Part shown: positions 1 through 7,320 of the stretch, piece after piece
How positions within the stretch are numbered: the first letter of the stretch is position 1
How the letters are laid out: each line of letters begins with the position of its first letter
Source: JAAYCI01 sp964370295
GTDB lineage: Bacteria; Bacillota; Clostridia; Oscillospirales; Ruminococcaceae
Direction: 5' to 3'
DNA length: 10,357 bases
Assembly (NCBI GenBank): GCA_964370295.1
Contig: CAYJIR010000050.1
Coordinates: 1 to 10,357 of the forward strand
Notes under the pieces: generated by a model
Databases searched by the model: none
What the model was told of the DNA's origin: nothing
Seen by the model: the letters and a program-made list of their open reading frames with translations, nothing else
Translations under genes and position numbers: made by a program

Positions 1-40
1 TAGATTCATCCCTATTTTTAAATATACATATACAAAATGA

Positions 41-70
41 ATTGTAACATAAAGACACATGAACTGTCAA
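41..70 (-). promoter_or_regulatory. Near-consensus sigma-A promoter pointing off the left edge
   Basis: On the minus strand there is a perfect -35 TTGACA (65-70) and a -10 TACAAT (41-46, five of six consensus bases) separated by 18 bases. Transcription would start near position 34 and leave the window to the left, so the gene served is not visible. It lies downstream of the terminator at 162-205, which separates it from the zinc-ribbon genes. The match is seen directly; activity is inferred. Confidence 0.6.
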
Positions 71-161
71 ACAAAAAATTTGATTTTTTATGCGATTTTT
101 CGTTGTTTTTTAAAATCATCGTGCAAAAAACAAACCCGGCAAAACAAGGCTTTGAATACGC

Positions 162-205
162 AAAAAAACAGGCCTTCCAACACGTCTTGGAAAAGCCTGT
201 TTTTT
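162..205 (-). terminator. Intrinsic terminator after the zinc-ribbon unit
   Basis: A two-part stem, CAGGC/GCCTG (169-173 with 195-199) and TTCCAA/TTGGAA (175-180 with 187-192), has a small internal loop and a six-base apical loop. It is flanked by seven A on the left and six T on the right, so on the minus strand it ends in a run of seven U. The same shape works on the plus strand. It lies about 60 bases past the last minus-strand open frame (stop at 265) and probably ends that transcription unit. Confidence 0.8.
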
Positions 206-264
206 GCTTGTTTTTGCTAGTTCCGTGGGCATTAAGCGGCGATTGCCAAGGCCGTCTTTAGCCC

Positions 265-546
265 CTAAACGAATGCCTTACCATTTGCCCAATCGGCCCC
301 CACGAGAGCCACCGGATCCCCTTCGGGTGCTACCACCACTTGACGCGTTTCGTATCTTGGCGCGCGTTTCGCTTTTGTGGACGAACACATCCGTGACGGT
401 TTTTGATGCAAAGTGGCTATGATGACAACGGCAAGAATCGCCACAAGTGTCAACACGATAATAACGAGCCTCTTTCTCCCGTCATCTTCAGCAAGCTCCG
501 CCACAAAACTCGCAACAACCACTTGCGTCGGGTGTTGTGGTTGCAC
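265..546 (-). other. Overlapping +1 frame encoding one membrane helix (possible frameshifted extension of the DUF4428 protein)
   Basis: This frame is open from a GTG at 546 to a TAG at 265. Its first part only mirrors the zinc-ribbon codons of the preceding gene. Right where that gene stops (TGA 488-490), the +1 frame continues as EDDGRKR followed by about 20 hydrophobic residues (LVIIVLTLVAILAVVIIATL), a clear transmembrane segment, and then a 47-residue basic-to-mixed tail. I see no ribosome site for the GTG and no good start after the stop. The sensible readings are a C-terminal extension lost by a 1- or 2-base indel, a +1 translational frameshift at the TGA, or a chance open frame. The adjacent gene has the same zinc-ribbon plus membrane-helix layout, which favours a real or recently real extension. 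Confidence 0.4.
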
Positions 547-1204
547 TGCAGTTTGGGCAGGTCATGGCAACTTTCGGCGCATTTGCTATGGCCACTTCTT
601 CACGGTGCTGCTCTCTAAGCCCCATCAAGGTGCTTTTTATCTCCTCTGCATCACGCTCTGCCTCTTTATACTCTACACACGAGCGACTTTCTATTTCATC
701 ATCGTTCAATTTAAATTTTATGTCATCAAACCATGGGGAATTTATATAAATGGTGACATCAAAATCGTATGATTTTTTATATCGTGGCGGGTTATAGCTT
801 TCGCGTTGACCCGGCTCATCCTTTTTAAAAATTTCGCGCTTATGTTCATCAATATCCACATCGCACCCCGTCACCTGTGAAAATTCGATAATGTCGGGGT
901 TGTTGTCCTTCCACTTTTTTGTGCGCGAAAACAACCATTTTTGATTGTCTTCGTCTATGCAAATTAAATTTCTTCCACCTATAACTTTTGTGGGGTTAAA
1001 CTGCGCCACTTTTTGCTTATTCTCTTCGCGATAAGCCAGCTGCTGCTTAATTTCCTCCACCGTGGAGTTTCTTCTGTCGTCAAAAAATGGCGAAAGATTC
1101 CCGGCACAGTCTTTGCAAAGGTTTCCGTCCTCTAGTTTTCTGTTGCCCAAAAGCCCAATTTTTTCTTTGCAAACATCGCAATACTTTTTGTCAAATAATC
1201 CCAT
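488..1204 (-). CDS. DUF4428 domain zinc-ribbon protein, 238 aa
   Basis: A cytoplasmic-looking protein of unknown function. The N-terminus has the DUF4428 treble-clef/zinc-ribbon pattern: C9-x2-C12 and C30-x2-C33 around GLLGNRKLEDGNLC. A central region of about 130 residues includes YNPPRY and an EFSQVTGCDVDID stretch that I associate with this family. The C-terminus has a second ribbon, CPNC (216-219) and CCEFC (230-234). I chose the ATG at 1204 rather than 1210: MGLFDKK is the usual family start, and AAAGGA sits eight bases before it but only about two or three before the upstream ATG. It lies 65 bases after the zinc-ribbon/TM gene and is probably co-transcribed. The stop is overlapped by a +1 frame with a membrane helix. 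The molecular role of DUF4428 is not known; zinc binding is inferred from the cysteines. Confidence 0.88.
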   Translation of the reverse strand: MGLFDKKYCDVCKEKIGLLGNRKLEDGNLCKDCAGNLSPFFDDRRNSTVEEIKQQLAYREENKQKVAQFNPTKVIGGRNLICIDEDNQKWLFSRTKKWKDNNPDIIEFSQVTGCDVDIDEHKREIFKKDEPGQRESYNPPRYKKSYDFDVTIYINSPWFDDIKFKLNDDEIESRSCVEYKEAERDAEEIKSTLMGLREQHREEVAIANAPKVAMTCPNCSATTTPDASGCCEFCGGAC

Positions 1205-1269
1205 AATCATTTTCCTTTCTCTATGCTTGCTTTATGCCCAAGGGGCGTCTTGTTTATCCATCTCTTTTA

Positions 1270-2751
1270 TCATTCATAATCGATGTTGTTAATTGACATG
1301 GATTTGTAGGTGAACTCGCCGTCTTCATCTTTTTCAAAGGTGATGTTCAGCAAAGAGGTCTCCGACTCTATCGAAACCCATTGATAGGATACAATATCCT
1401 CCGTTTGGTTTGTAATATTCCCGTTGACACCGTTAAAATAGCGGGATAAAACATCCTCGTATGTAAGTGAAAATTTTTCATCAATGCTAAGCTCTTGAAT
1501 ACCCAGATATGCCTGCCGTAGCTCGTCTATGGTTAAACTCGCCTGTGCCGCTGCCGGCTGCGGCACACTTGCCTCGGGTGCCGGTGCTGTGTCGTTTTCC
1601 GTCGTATCAACCGCGCCGCCGTCTGTGCTTGCAGATGCCCCACCTTCCACAATTTGTGCGATTGCAAAGTCAATGATAAAGCTTTCACCATTGTAATCAT
1701 AATGGTAGCTTGCGCTAAGCACACCGTTTGTAAGCGATGGCACATACCAGGTGTTATCCTCCTCTTTCAGCGGCGCATCCCCGTAAAGCCATGCATATTC
1801 GTCCACAATGGGGAAGAAAGAATAGTCGTGCAGTTCGATATTAAACGACATCAAATTGTTTTCGTGTCCACTGTCTACGGGTCCGTTTGCATATAGCTCA
1901 AAATAATTTCCCAATTCGTCCGTGCCTATATAACCCCATGCCTCGTATTCGCCGGAAATATCATCGTTTCCCACATAGTCGCTTATGCTTACAATGCCAT
2001 ACCACTCCGACGGGTTTGCAAGCGTTTCCACCGGCATGGTTTCTTCTGTGCCATAGCCGGGTGCTACATAGCCTGTTGCATTGATGCCACCACCCGAAGT
2101 ATCGCCCCAAACAGAACTGTTTTCCGAAGTGAAAACAAACACCATCTCAAAACCTTCGTTTTCGCCGGTGACAACAATATTTTCACCGTCTATCACATAG
2201 TCCATAACAACACTTTGCAAAACCATTGTTTTTGCCGATGTATCAAGCTCAACCGGGGATGTGCTGCCATAAGCCGTGAGGTTTGCTTCTTCCCCTGTGA
2301 TTGCAAGCGTCATCTCCATTTCTGCCGTTTGCAAATCATCATAGTTCATAACTACGCCTGCTGTTGTCATGCTTGACAGTATGTATGTGCCGCTTAAATC
2401 ATTTTCGTCTATAACAGCGGCTGCGCTGTTTTCCCCCTGTGCATTTGCCGTGTCTTCCGAAAAACCGGACAAGAGATGAATTGCCAATGCCACCGCACCG
2501 CCAATGAGCGCAAGAACAACCACCGCTATTATGATAAAGAGGATGGGGTTTGGTTTTTTGCTGCCGGTTTTGCCACCCCCCATGGGTGCATACGCTTGCC
2601 CTGCCGGTGGCTCGGCCGGCGCTTGCCCCCACTGTTGCTGGTTGGATATTGGCGCCGGCGGATTCGGGGGTGGAACTTGCGAAGTTCCACAGTGATTGCA
2701 AAAATTTGTGCCTTGTGCTACCTCATATCCGCATTTACAACATTTAGCCAT
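1270..2751 (-). CDS. Zinc-ribbon, single-TM protein with large extracytoplasmic region, 493 aa
   Basis: The N-terminus is a compact zinc ribbon (C4-x2-C7 and C18-x2-C21). A Pro/Gln/Gly-rich linker (about 25-63) and a basic KTGSKK lead into one membrane helix at about 70-94. The rest should lie outside the membrane. Residues 118-210 (GTYILSSM start, alternating short strands) resemble lipocalin-like folds seen in Clostridia; 248-366 is a second beta-rich, acidic region; an Ala/Pro/Thr-rich linker (370-405) precedes a C-terminal module (406-493). The start has GAGGAGG eight bases upstream. It begins 28 bases after the receiver-like gene. The layout suggests a sensor or envelope-anchoring protein with an inward zinc ribbon; no enzymatic motif is visible and the function is unknown. 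Confidence 0.88.
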   Translation of the reverse strand: MAKCCKCGYEVAQGTNFCNHCGTSQVPPPNPPAPISNQQQWGQAPAEPPAGQAYAPMGGGKTGSKKPNPILFIIIAVVVLALIGGAVALAIHLLSGFSEDTANAQGENSAAAVIDENDLSGTYILSSMTTAGVVMNYDDLQTAEMEMTLAITGEEANLTAYGSTSPVELDTSAKTMVLQSVVMDYVIDGENIVVTGENEGFEMVFVFTSENSSVWGDTSGGGINATGYVAPGYGTEETMPVETLANPSEWYGIVSISDYVGNDDISGEYEAWGYIGTDELGNYFELYANGPVDSGHENNLMSFNIELHDYSFFPIVDEYAWLYGDAPLKEEDNTWYVPSLTNGVLSASYHYDYNGESFIIDFAIAQIVEGGASASTDGGAVDTTENDTAPAPEASVPQPAAAQASLTIDELRQAYLGIQELSIDEKFSLTYEDVLSRYFNGVNGNITNQTEDIVSYQWVSIESETSLLNITFEKDEDGEFTYKSMSINNIDYE

Positions 2752-2779
2752 GGTGCTTCCTCCTCATATTCTGATTGCA

Positions 2780-3163
2780 TTATATATTTGTAATTACATC
2801 CACAAGGAAATTAAGACCGGAAGAACTATACAAGAACAGATCTATCTCATCATTTTTAAACGCCGAGTTGGCAATGGCTGCTGATTTTGGGAAATTTTCC
2901 TCATCCACAATCAGAACCGTTTTGCACAGCGGAACCGTATCTTTTATTTTTTCAATTCTGCTTAGCCAATCGTCCAAAGTAAGCGGAGAATAATCCCTTA
3001 GTTCTGCCAGTAAAACGTCTGCATTGCTGCTGCGGCAAACGGATAAACAGCTTTCCACATTCGATATGATTTCAATTTTATTATGATGGTTTCTTTCCGT
3101 GATGGCATGGGTTATCCCCGAAGATAATAGTTTGTTTTGAATGTAAACCGCTATTGTTTTCAT
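2780..3163 (-). CDS. Stand-alone receiver-like (pseudo-REC) protein, 127 aa
   Basis: Length and alternating strand/helix pattern fit a single response-regulator receiver domain with no output domain. Against the neighbouring canonical regulator, the segment DVLLAELRD (49-57) aligns with DLILMDIHT, placing Glu54 where the phosphorylated Asp should be. The acidic pair after strand 1 (VDD in the neighbour) is missing: the start reads IAVYIQNKLL. No Lys is seen after the last strand (LFLYSSSG). It therefore should not be phosphorylated normally; Glu may mimic the phosphorylated state. The start is firm: AAGGAGGTG lies seven bases before the ATG. It is the first accepted gene of a unit continuing into the two zinc-ribbon genes and follows the kinase/regulator terminator. 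Partner and function are unknown. Confidence 0.8.
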   Translation of the reverse strand: MKTIAVYIQNKLLSSGITHAITERNHHNKIEIISNVESCLSVCRSSNADVLLAELRDYSPLTLDDWLSRIEKIKDTVPLCKTVLIVDEENFPKSAAIANSAFKNDEIDLFLYSSSGLNFLVDVITNI

Positions 3164-3237
3164 TGCACCACCTCCTTGGGCATTCGCGATTTAATTCCAA
3201 ATGCTTCTCTAACGGTTTCGTCCTCTTCGTGTGGCAT
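3160..3237 (-). CDS. Possible 25-aa leader peptide overlapping the pseudo-REC start
   Basis: An ATG at 3237 opens a 25-codon frame (starts MPHEEDETVR, ends MPKEVVQ) whose TGA overlaps the ATG of the receiver-like gene (ATGA). The last codons, AAG GAG GTG, are also that gene's ribosome site, an arrangement typical of translational coupling. Against it, I see no Shine-Dalgarno before this ATG, and an in-frame TAA lies just upstream. It could be a chance frame. Confidence 0.25.
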   Translation of the reverse strand: MPHEEDETVREAFGIKSRMPKEVVQ

Positions 3238-3302
3238 GATGTTTTATGACGCAACACAAGCATAGCAAAATGACGGCTGTCGCACATCGTGTATTTCCGC
3301 CG

Positions 3303-3332
3303 ATTTTAAAGTTTTATGCAATTTTTTCACAA
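3303..3332 (-). promoter_or_regulatory. Possible promoter of the pseudo-REC/zinc-ribbon unit
   Basis: On the minus strand TTGTGA (3327-3332) and TAAAAT (3303-3308) are 18 bases apart. The -35 falls inside the U-tract end of the upstream terminator. It would give a leader of about 130 bases before the pseudo-REC start. No better pair is visible between the terminator and the gene, but AT-rich DNA makes chance matches likely. Confidence 0.35.
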
Positions 3333-3358
3333 AAATAGACAGGCGTATATGCCTGTCT
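3331..3358 (-). terminator. Intrinsic terminator of the kinase/regulator operon
   Basis: A perfect 8-bp stem AGACAGGC/GCCTGTCT (3337-3344 with 3351-3358) has a six-base loop and, on the minus strand, is followed by AUUUUUG. It lies 41 bases past the response-regulator stop and separates it from the pseudo-REC unit. Confidence 0.8.
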
Positions 3359-3399
3359 CAGCGTGTCAAAAAAGTGCAGGGCGATCACCCTACCCTTTT

Positions 3400-4038
3400 T
3401 CAAAACTCATCATCCGCACCGGTTATAATAAATTTTTTGGCGGCAACATCCGCCACCAGTTTCAATAAATTGCTATACCCTGTTTTATTTTTTATATTGC
3501 TAAGGTGTGTATCCAGTGTTCTGCTTTTTATATTCAGAATTTCACACACTTTTTCGTTGGAACACCCGTTCACTTTTGCCTGCAATATTTCAAGCTCTTT
3601 GGGTGTGAAATCGGAGATTTTGGCAACACCGATTTTAATGGCGGGCTGCTCTTCGGGGTAGTATGTTTTGCCATCCATCACGCTGTCCATAACAAGCAGC
3701 AAATCCATGTCGGCATAGTCTTTATACCAAAAGCCCTCACATCCTGCATTTTTGGCTTCTTCCATGTATTTTTTCTGCAAAACAAACGTTAAAATTATTA
3801 TTTTAATTTGGGGGTAAAGTTTTTTTACTTTAGCGGCAACCTGAACCCCGTTTTCTTTTCCAAGTGTGTGTATATCCATCAGGATTAAATCCACAGCTTC
3901 GTATCGCAGTTCATTCATCACCTTGTCTGCGTCAAAAAATGCTTTTGTGATTTTATATTTTCCCTCGCTTCGCAAAATGGCATACTCCATAAGTGCATGA
4001 GAACTACTTTGGTCATCCACGATCATCACTTTATACAT
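3400..4038 (-). CDS. NarL/LuxR-type response regulator, 212 aa
   Basis: A two-component transcription regulator. The N-terminal receiver domain (about 1-122) has all expected residues: the acidic pair D8-D9 in MIVDD, phospho-acceptor D55 in LILMDIHT, T84 in IILTF and K106 in FWYKDY. The C-terminal LuxR-type helix-turn-helix (about 141-200) begins FTPKELEIL and includes CSNEKVCEILNIKSRTLDTH, close to the family pattern in which a recognition helix follows a VA..L motif. Its ATG overlaps the end of the histidine kinase gene by 8 bases (ATGTATAA), with GAGGGC just upstream, so the two are translationally coupled and very likely cognate. Targets cannot be read from the sequence; the pseudo-REC/zinc-ribbon unit downstream is a natural candidate. 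Confidence 0.93.
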   Translation of the reverse strand: MYKVMIVDDQSSSHALMEYAILRSEGKYKITKAFFDADKVMNELRYEAVDLILMDIHTLGKENGVQVAAKVKKLYPQIKIIILTFVLQKKYMEEAKNAGCEGFWYKDYADMDLLLVMDSVMDGKTYYPEEQPAIKIGVAKISDFTPKELEILQAKVNGCSNEKVCEILNIKSRTLDTHLSNIKNKTGYSNLLKLVADVAAKKFIITGADDEF

Positions 4039-5332
4039 CTTGCCTGCCCTCTTTTATCAGTTTTACAAACATGCATACGCCGCCATCGCACGACATGCGC
4101 ATGGTGCCGCCTGTTTGTTCAATGCGCTGTCTTAACCCCGAAAGTCCGCTTCCCTCTTTGATTTCTAATGCTTCGACCTCTGTTTCGTTTTGTATGCTAA
4201 GGTTTATTTCGCTGTCTGTATGGGTTATATTCACCGTGAGTTTTTTTGCGCCTGCGTGTCTGTATGCATTTTTAAGCATTTCATTGACACACAAAAGCAC
4301 TGTGATTTTATGATGTTCCGCTTTGGGCAATTCTCCGCTTAAAACAATTTCGCACCCGAGGTTTTCGGCAAACAGCAAAACCTGCTCTAGTGATAAACTT
4401 TGCCTGTCATCGCTCGACAATTCTTCAATTACACCGTTTAAATTTCCCCAATACTCTACAAGGGTTTTGGCTTCGGATGTGTTTTCGCTTTCTCTAAGTG
4501 TTTTTTTGGTTAAGGTTAAAAGGTTTCCAAAATTATCATGAAAGTTTATTTTCATGTTTAAGGCAACGCCATTTTCGGTGTTTTCCTCAATGATGTCTGC
4601 AAGATTTTCCAGCCTTTGCTTTTGCTGTATCAGTTTTTCATTTACACTGCGTGTGTTTTCGCTTAAGCGATAAAGCGCAGTAATGTCTGTTGCCTTAAAC
4701 TCGTAATATTGGGTGCCCTTATAAACACACATCGTTTTTTCAAATTGCCATACTTTCTCGTTTTTCAATGCAAATGCCGGTTTTTCGCCTTTTATAACAC
4801 AATTTTCCTGCTCTTGTAAAGCGTTCAAATCGTCCCAAAATGTCTGTGCGTTTTGTAGCGCTTTGCCCGTAAGCGCCTTGCATAAATTGTGCATAATATG
4901 ATTGGATAGCAAAAGTTCTACGTCGTCGGTCATAAACGCAATGCCCGTGGGCAAATTTTCGAGTGCTTGTTTTACAGAAAAAGAATTGATTTGATTTTTG
5001 CTGTTTTTATAAAGCAAATACATGGATAAAACGGCAAAACATATAAAAATTGCGTTTAGCATGATATACACAAAACAAGGGATGCTGTTAAGCCAGACAA
5101 CAGGGGGCGTCTGTGTAATGTCATAGCTTGCTCTGTTTATTTTGTTGAAATATAAAAGAATCGAAAAATGAAAGACACTTGCCATAAGAAACAAAGAGAG
5201 CGCAGCCACACGAGGGCTTTTCATTTTTTGGTCTACATGCGCGATAAGCGATATCACAAGCAATATGACACTAAACATGAGAAACACAAGTATGTATGCT
5301 TTTGCCGTGTCGTTTAACGATAAAAATGTCAA
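4031..5332 (-). CDS. NarL-family (HisKA_3-like) membrane sensor histidine kinase, 433 aa
   Basis: Autophosphorylating sensor, presumed partner of the overlapping regulator. Numbering from the chosen start: membrane helices at about 12-32, 41-62 and 79-108; a PAS-like region at about 118-220 (ENLPTGIAFMTDD start); a coiled-coil linker (225-255); dimerisation helix with the probable phospho-acceptor His265 in INFHDNFGNLL; and an ATPase domain with N-box NEMLKNAYRHA (350-360) and G-box GSGLSGL (394-400). There are few extracytoplasmic residues, so the signal is probably sensed in the membrane or by the PAS region. I chose the TTG at 5332: GAGGGGAG lies six or seven bases before it and membrane helices begin soon after. 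An upstream in-frame ATG at 5488 would add 52 residues unlike a signal or membrane sequence; I consider this leader untranslated. Confidence 0.88.
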   Translation of the reverse strand: MTFLSLNDTAKAYILVFLMFSVILLVISLIAHVDQKMKSPRVAALSLFLMASVFHFSILLYFNKINRASYDITQTPPVVWLNSIPCFVYIMLNAIFICFAVLSMYLLYKNSKNQINSFSVKQALENLPTGIAFMTDDVELLLSNHIMHNLCKALTGKALQNAQTFWDDLNALQEQENCVIKGEKPAFALKNEKVWQFEKTMCVYKGTQYYEFKATDITALYRLSENTRSVNEKLIQQKQRLENLADIIEENTENGVALNMKINFHDNFGNLLTLTKKTLRESENTSEAKTLVEYWGNLNGVIEELSSDDRQSLSLEQVLLFAENLGCEIVLSGELPKAEHHKITVLLCVNEMLKNAYRHAGAKKLTVNITHTDSEINLSIQNETEVEALEIKEGSGLSGLRQRIEQTGGTMRMSCDGGVCMFVKLIKEGRQDV

Positions 5333-5505
5333 AACGGTCTCCCCTCTCTTTGATTCTACAGCGTCTGCTTTGCAGCCTTGGTTTGTTCTGCCCAAAAAAA
5401 CACAGCCCTTATGCCGAAAAACAACACACAGGGCCACCGGCGGGCGGCGAATGCCCCAGAGTGCACGGCTTTGCCTAAGCTGAAGCAAAACCCCGTTTGA
5501 CCCCC
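5333..5505 (-). other. GC-rich, hairpin-rich leader between pseudo-kinase and kinase
   Basis: These 173 bases are clearly richer in G+C than their surroundings, especially 5425-5480. On the minus strand they contain several small stems: GGC-AAA-GCC, GCCGCC/GGTGGC (with a G-U pair), GCCCT/AGGGC enclosing about 20 bases, and CTGC-AAA-GCAG. The frame of the downstream kinase stays open through it for 52 codons, but the translation has no domain features. I do not recognise a known riboswitch. It may be a structured leader, a short dispersed repeat or part of a longer kinase N-terminus. Confidence 0.35.
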
Positions 5506-7191
5506 TTATTTTGCGGTTTCAAGCGAAATATAATAGCTGTCTTTCTCATCAAAAAATTTAATCTCGCCATTTCCAACATCCATTTCACCGGCATTTATAT
5601 CGTTATAAGATAAATGGATATCCCCCGAAATTTGAACGGCAAACACCATCCTATCCGGCTCAAAACTGTATGTCACATAAATGGTATCGAAATCATACTT
5701 TGTGCTCTCTATAATATTTTGATACAAATCAAAGCTTGCCATTGCCGCACAAAGGCTTATATCGCAGTTGTCTGTTATGTGGATGGTACATGTTTTATCA
5801 TACAGCCTCAGTAGTTGGAAAGACTCTAAAAAGCAATATCGCATGTCTTCTACACAAACACACTTTTCCGCGTCCTGTGTTAAAATTAAGTTGATTTTTC
5901 GTTTTATATAGATGGAGGCCATGCTTGTTTCAAATAACAAACGTTTTATTTCTTCATCCCCGGTCTTGTTGCTGCTTTCTATTTCCAATTTTATTTTTTC
6001 GCTCAGCGGCAAAATTTCTTTTAGCATAATTCCATGCAAATCATTTAATTTTCTAAGGCGCGCACTCTCGCTTTTTTGTTCATTTTCAAGCGTTAAAATG
6101 TCTATTTCATTAAAAAGCTTTTTGTTTAGGGCTTTTAGGTTTCGAATCATATCTCTCATTTGCGAGACATCACTGTTCCATACAACATAGCCGCCGTTAA
6201 TCGGTGCTATATGTGCAAGTGTGGCGGAATTAAACGGGGCTGCACCATCTTTTTTCAGCATGGCAAATTCGGCCTTTGCAATGGGCAGTGCGTTTTCAGA
6301 CAGATAAACAACATCACCCTTGCTGTTTACAATTTGTGCCCTTATATCCGCCATGGCAAAACATTCCCTATGCCCCATGTTTGAATGAATGAGCCCTGTT
6401 CTTATTAAAACCTCTATCAACGCGACTGCCATCGTACAGCCGAAAACCGTTAAATCCAGTATGTTCCCCAGGCCATAAACCGGTGTGATGATATATAAGA
6501 CGCAGTATATCATCGTGATTACAATCACTAAAATTGGCATCAGTGCTTTTTTTCTTGCCTTGCGTGAAACGCTGAATTTCCGCAAAATGATAAACGTGGA
6601 CAAGAGCACCACGCTTACTATAAAAAACACCACCATGTAATAAACCGGCCCATGGCTGTAATCTTGCCCATAGGCATGCTTGCTTATATCTATGTCAAAG
6701 GCAAGGCCATGAACATCGTTCGTAAGAACCGATAAGATGAGCAAGGCCGCGGGTATATACAGCAAATTCCACTTCTTGCTCGGTTGATATTCTTCGCTTT
6801 CGCCCACATAAAGGGACATAAACAAGAACAATACCCCCAGCATAATCATCGGTATATAGTACATATACCACAGCATTCTGTCTTCAAACACAACAAATTC
6901 GAACGCCGTCCACTTTATGGCGCGTATGGTTATCCAAAAAATTATGTTTGCACCCACAAGCATTAAACAGTTGCGTACTTGCCTTTGCATAATTCTTTTG
7001 TAGATGCGAATGATCCAATATGAATAAAGCCCAATATAAATACAGATGGAAAAAACAAGCCCCAACCCGAAAAAAAACGAATTTTGAACAGGAAACAAAA
7101 CGTCTAAGTTATCGAGAGTTAAGGCAATCATGATTACGCCGGCAAAAAACAAAGTTTCAAGTATAATTTTTTGTGTCGATTTCTTCACCAT
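5506..7191 (-). CDS. 8-TM sensor with degenerate histidine-kinase module, 561 aa
   Basis: The N-terminal half has about eight membrane helices (about 9-30, 37-61, 73-92, 108-129, 142-158, 183-204, 217-238, 245-265), fitting the 7TM-type sensor domain found on histidine kinases of Clostridia. A PAS-like stretch (about 279-345; MADIRAQIVNSKGDVVYLSE) follows, then a coiled coil and a helix with RLRKLNDLHGIMLKE, whose His386 could stand where a kinase phospho-acceptor lies. The C-terminus resembles an ATPase domain only in outline: an N-box-like LYQNIIESTKY (489-499) remains, but no DxGxG or GxGL box is seen, and it ends in EIKFFDEKDSYYISLETAK. I infer a pseudo-kinase that senses a signal and modulates the intact kinase downstream. 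The start is ATG at 7191, with AGGAGAG about eleven bases before it. Confidence 0.85.
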   Translation of the reverse strand: MVKKSTQKIILETLFFAGVIMIALTLDNLDVLFPVQNSFFFGLGLVFSICIYIGLYSYWIIRIYKRIMQRQVRNCLMLVGANIIFWITIRAIKWTAFEFVVFEDRMLWYMYYIPMIMLGVLFLFMSLYVGESEEYQPSKKWNLLYIPAALLILSVLTNDVHGLAFDIDISKHAYGQDYSHGPVYYMVVFFIVSVVLLSTFIILRKFSVSRKARKKALMPILVIVITMIYCVLYIITPVYGLGNILDLTVFGCTMAVALIEVLIRTGLIHSNMGHRECFAMADIRAQIVNSKGDVVYLSENALPIAKAEFAMLKKDGAAPFNSATLAHIAPINGGYVVWNSDVSQMRDMIRNLKALNKKLFNEIDILTLENEQKSESARLRKLNDLHGIMLKEILPLSEKIKLEIESSNKTGDEEIKRLLFETSMASIYIKRKINLILTQDAEKCVCVEDMRYCFLESFQLLRLYDKTCTIHITDNCDISLCAAMASFDLYQNIIESTKYDFDTIYVTYSFEPDRMVFAVQISGDIHLSYNDINAGEMDVGNGEIKFFDEKDSYYISLETAK

Positions 7192-7291
7192 GCCAATAGC
7201 TACTCTCCTATTTTTGTGCGCAAGCAGAATGTTTGTTTAGACGATAACTTGTTTATTTTTATCGATATTTTGTATTTTTTGCTACAAGAAT

Positions 7292-7320
7292 ATTATACAG
7301 GCATTTTTGTGTGATTACAA
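7292..7320 (-). promoter_or_regulatory. Promoter of the pseudo-kinase/kinase/regulator operon
   Basis: A perfect -10 TATAAT (7292-7297) and a -35 TTGTAA (7315-7320, four of six) are exactly 17 bases apart on the minus strand. This predicts a leader of about 90 bases before the start at 7191. It is the best-placed promoter for the operon and lies just past the last adaB-side open frame. Confidence 0.7.

Noticed and set aside
2779..2807. TATAAT between the pseudo-REC and zinc-ribbon/TM genes as an internal promoter
   Set aside because: The -10 is perfect, but the -35 position reads CCTTGT, the region is AT-rich and the genes are only 28 bases apart, so co-transcription is simpler.
5333..5488. 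52-residue N-terminal extension of the histidine kinase from the ATG at 5488
   Set aside because: It has no ribosome site or membrane/signal character, whereas the TTG at 5332 has GAGGGGAG at good spacing directly before the first membrane helices.
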